In this document: positions 28,601 to 29,572 of the stretch, piece by piece
Layout of the letters: every line of letters starts with the position of its first letter
Numbering within the stretch: position 1 is the stretch's first letter
Source of the DNA: Gymnopilus junonius
Lineage: Eukaryota > Basidiomycota > Agaricomycetes > Agaricales > Galerinaceae
Assembly (NCBI GenBank): GCA_015501075.1
Contig: JADNYJ010000400.1
Span: forward strand, 1 to 29,572
DNA: 29,572 bases
Direction: 5' to 3'
Position numbers and translations under genes: made by a program
The notes under the pieces: model-generated
What the model was told of the DNA's origin: nothing
The model's input: the letters and a program-made list of their open reading frames with translations, nothing else
The model's database searches: none

Positions 28601-29572
28601 CAGGATGGGTCCTTGACTCCCAGAAGTCGGTCTTTTAGACTTCATGTGCCCGGAGAACTTTTCTTCAAACCGAACAGTATCAACCTGATAATTGGTCCAA
28701 CGTAAGGAGATATGTTCATATAACTTGGAAATATATCTCATAGCCTCTCAGCGGTTCAGGAAAGACGGCCTTACTGATGGCATTGCTAGGTATGTCTTTC
28801 TTTCTCAACGGATGGGCTTCCTCTCATGATGTAACAGGCGAAATGCATTTCATTCGTTCAAGCGCCGATTCATGGTTCAATCTACCACGAGAAGGAGGTA
28901 TAGCCTATGCAGCGCAGGAGTCTTGGGTTCTCAATGAAACGATTCGTGAAAATATTTTATTTGGACTGCCTTATGATGAAGATCGTTACCGCAAAGGTAA
29001 CTATGGTTTTTCTTTTAGCTCGACGCCCAAATGACGTATTTTGTGGAGTGATTCAACAATGTGCTTTGGAGAAAGATCTAGAACTTTTTGAAGCAGGCGA
29101 CCAAACTGAAGTTGGTGAAAAGGGGCTTACGCTCAGGTGCGTCAATTATTCCTGTTCAGTTCCTTGTAGGACTTATCTATGCTATAACTTCAAGTGGAGG
29201 TCAAAAGGCCAGTTTGTCGTTGGATGCAGTTGCGAACAGCTGATCCTTATTGTTGAAATGGACTTAGGCTCGAGTTACTCTTGCGAGAGCAATTTATTCG
29301 CCAGCGAAGATAATTCTATTAGATGACGTACTTGCTGCACTGGATATTCATACGTGCGTTCTTGAAGTTCGATCTAGGAAACTATCGCTGACCATGCAAA
29401 AGATCTTCCTGGATTGTAGATAAATGCTTTCAAGGTGATCTAGTCAAAGGACGTACGATACTGCTGGTGGTAAGCGTCGTTATATCTTAGATGGCAACTA
29501 TATTCCTAACGGCACTACCTTTGGAAGACGCATAATATTGCACTCGCAACCCTGTTGCAGGGTACATCATAT
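25637..29572 (+). pseudogene. ABCC-type ABC transporter, N-terminal half, about 22 exons with several frame slips
   Basis: From ATG at 25637 the spliced frames give a TMD0-like helical region (PFLVSVLFICFQVLNGLAVF), linker NPMPVPNDEQTCSLFSLF, the first ABC membrane domain (PIGINRILNYLETGG, IGTRTLVRTEGLLTQLIF, RMIKLFGWEEKIAKR, NYAIPTIVMVVTYGGFTL) and NBD1. NBD1 shows Walker A GPTGSGKT, Q-loop YAAQESWVLNETIRENILFG, signature LSGGQK, Walker B IILLDDVLAALD and H-loop THNIALA. The layout matches fungal MRP/Ybt1-like full transporters, which export conjugates or drugs with ATP; TMD2 and NBD2 lie beyond the window. Introns are mostly 46-62 nt. Single-base frame slips appear near 26147, 26377, 27112-27124 (T9 run), 27355 and 28520, so the gene is probably dead, unless the sequence has indel errors. 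One junction near 27505 is also ambiguous. Confidence 0.7.
29195..29207 (+). other. 13-nt microexon carrying the ABC signature GGQK
   Basis: The exon before ends CTC AG (L, S) at 29136. After a 58-nt intron the 13 bases T GGA GGT CAA AAG complete LSGGQK. The next coding block, GCT CGA GTT ACT CTT, starts at 29268 and resumes ARVTLARAIY in phase. The intervening 60 bases (29208-29267) begin GCCAGT and end CTTAG, so a GC-AG intron is the only reading I found that keeps the conserved frame. Confidence 0.6.

Noticed and set aside
1..29572. CRISPR array, prophage, bacterial operon or defence island
   Set aside because: No regularly spaced repeats or bacterial gene layout; introns, LINE and gypsy elements show a fungal nuclear sequence.

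Overview
The window looks like nuclear DNA of a mushroom-forming basidiomycete (Agaricomycetes). It has many short spliceosomal introns (about 46-98 nt, often with CTAAC or CTGAC branch sites), F-box/leucine-rich proteins of the kind that expand in agarics, an agaric-type Ty3/gypsy element, a LINE with endonuclease, reverse transcriptase and RNase H, and a many-exon ABCC transporter. No bacterial operons, CRISPR arrays or ribosomal RNA genes are visible. Roughly half of the window is retrotransposon, and most host genes near the elements are broken.

Layout. 1-6077 (minus): 5' half of a Ty3/gypsy LTR element. Its long gag frame is open, but pol is decayed and the reverse transcriptase palm has been deleted. 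6157-7143 (minus): endonuclease/exonuclease/phosphatase gene stopped by one nonsense codon. 7348-9020 (minus): frameshifted F-box/LRR gene. 9320-10338 (minus): three weak exon-like pieces. 11454-13249 (plus): five-exon gene for a low-complexity protein of 512 residues with an acidic tail. 13355-13611 (minus): tail of a second copy of the F-box gene at 7348. 13893-14745 (plus): F-box/LRR-like gene cut off by the next element.

14746-21378 (minus): nearly complete LINE with a 1341-residue ORF2 that is fully open and an ORF1 that needs one frame change inside a zinc knuckle. The two frames overlap as ATGA. To its right are a three-exon gene piece of unknown family (about 21830-22456), a tRNA-Val(UAC) with a 7-nt intron (23004-23083), a small tail-anchored membrane protein gene broken by an 8-bp tandem duplication (23445-23921), and an intact six-exon gene for a 90-residue cysteine-rich protein with an 11-nt microexon (24683-25260). 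The window closes with the first half of an ABCC-type ABC transporter gene (25637 to the end), with about 22 exons and several apparent frame slips. In it the ABC signature motif is split over a 13-nt microexon beside a likely GC-AG intron.

The host genes do not form a pathway. The region reads as a retrotransposon-rich, decaying stretch in which a few small genes and the tRNA remain intact. No defence island or clearly new enzyme system was found. The best leads are the LINE organisation, the microexon genes and the 8-bp duplication. All splice models here were made by eye from frame and splice-site consensus and have no transcript support.
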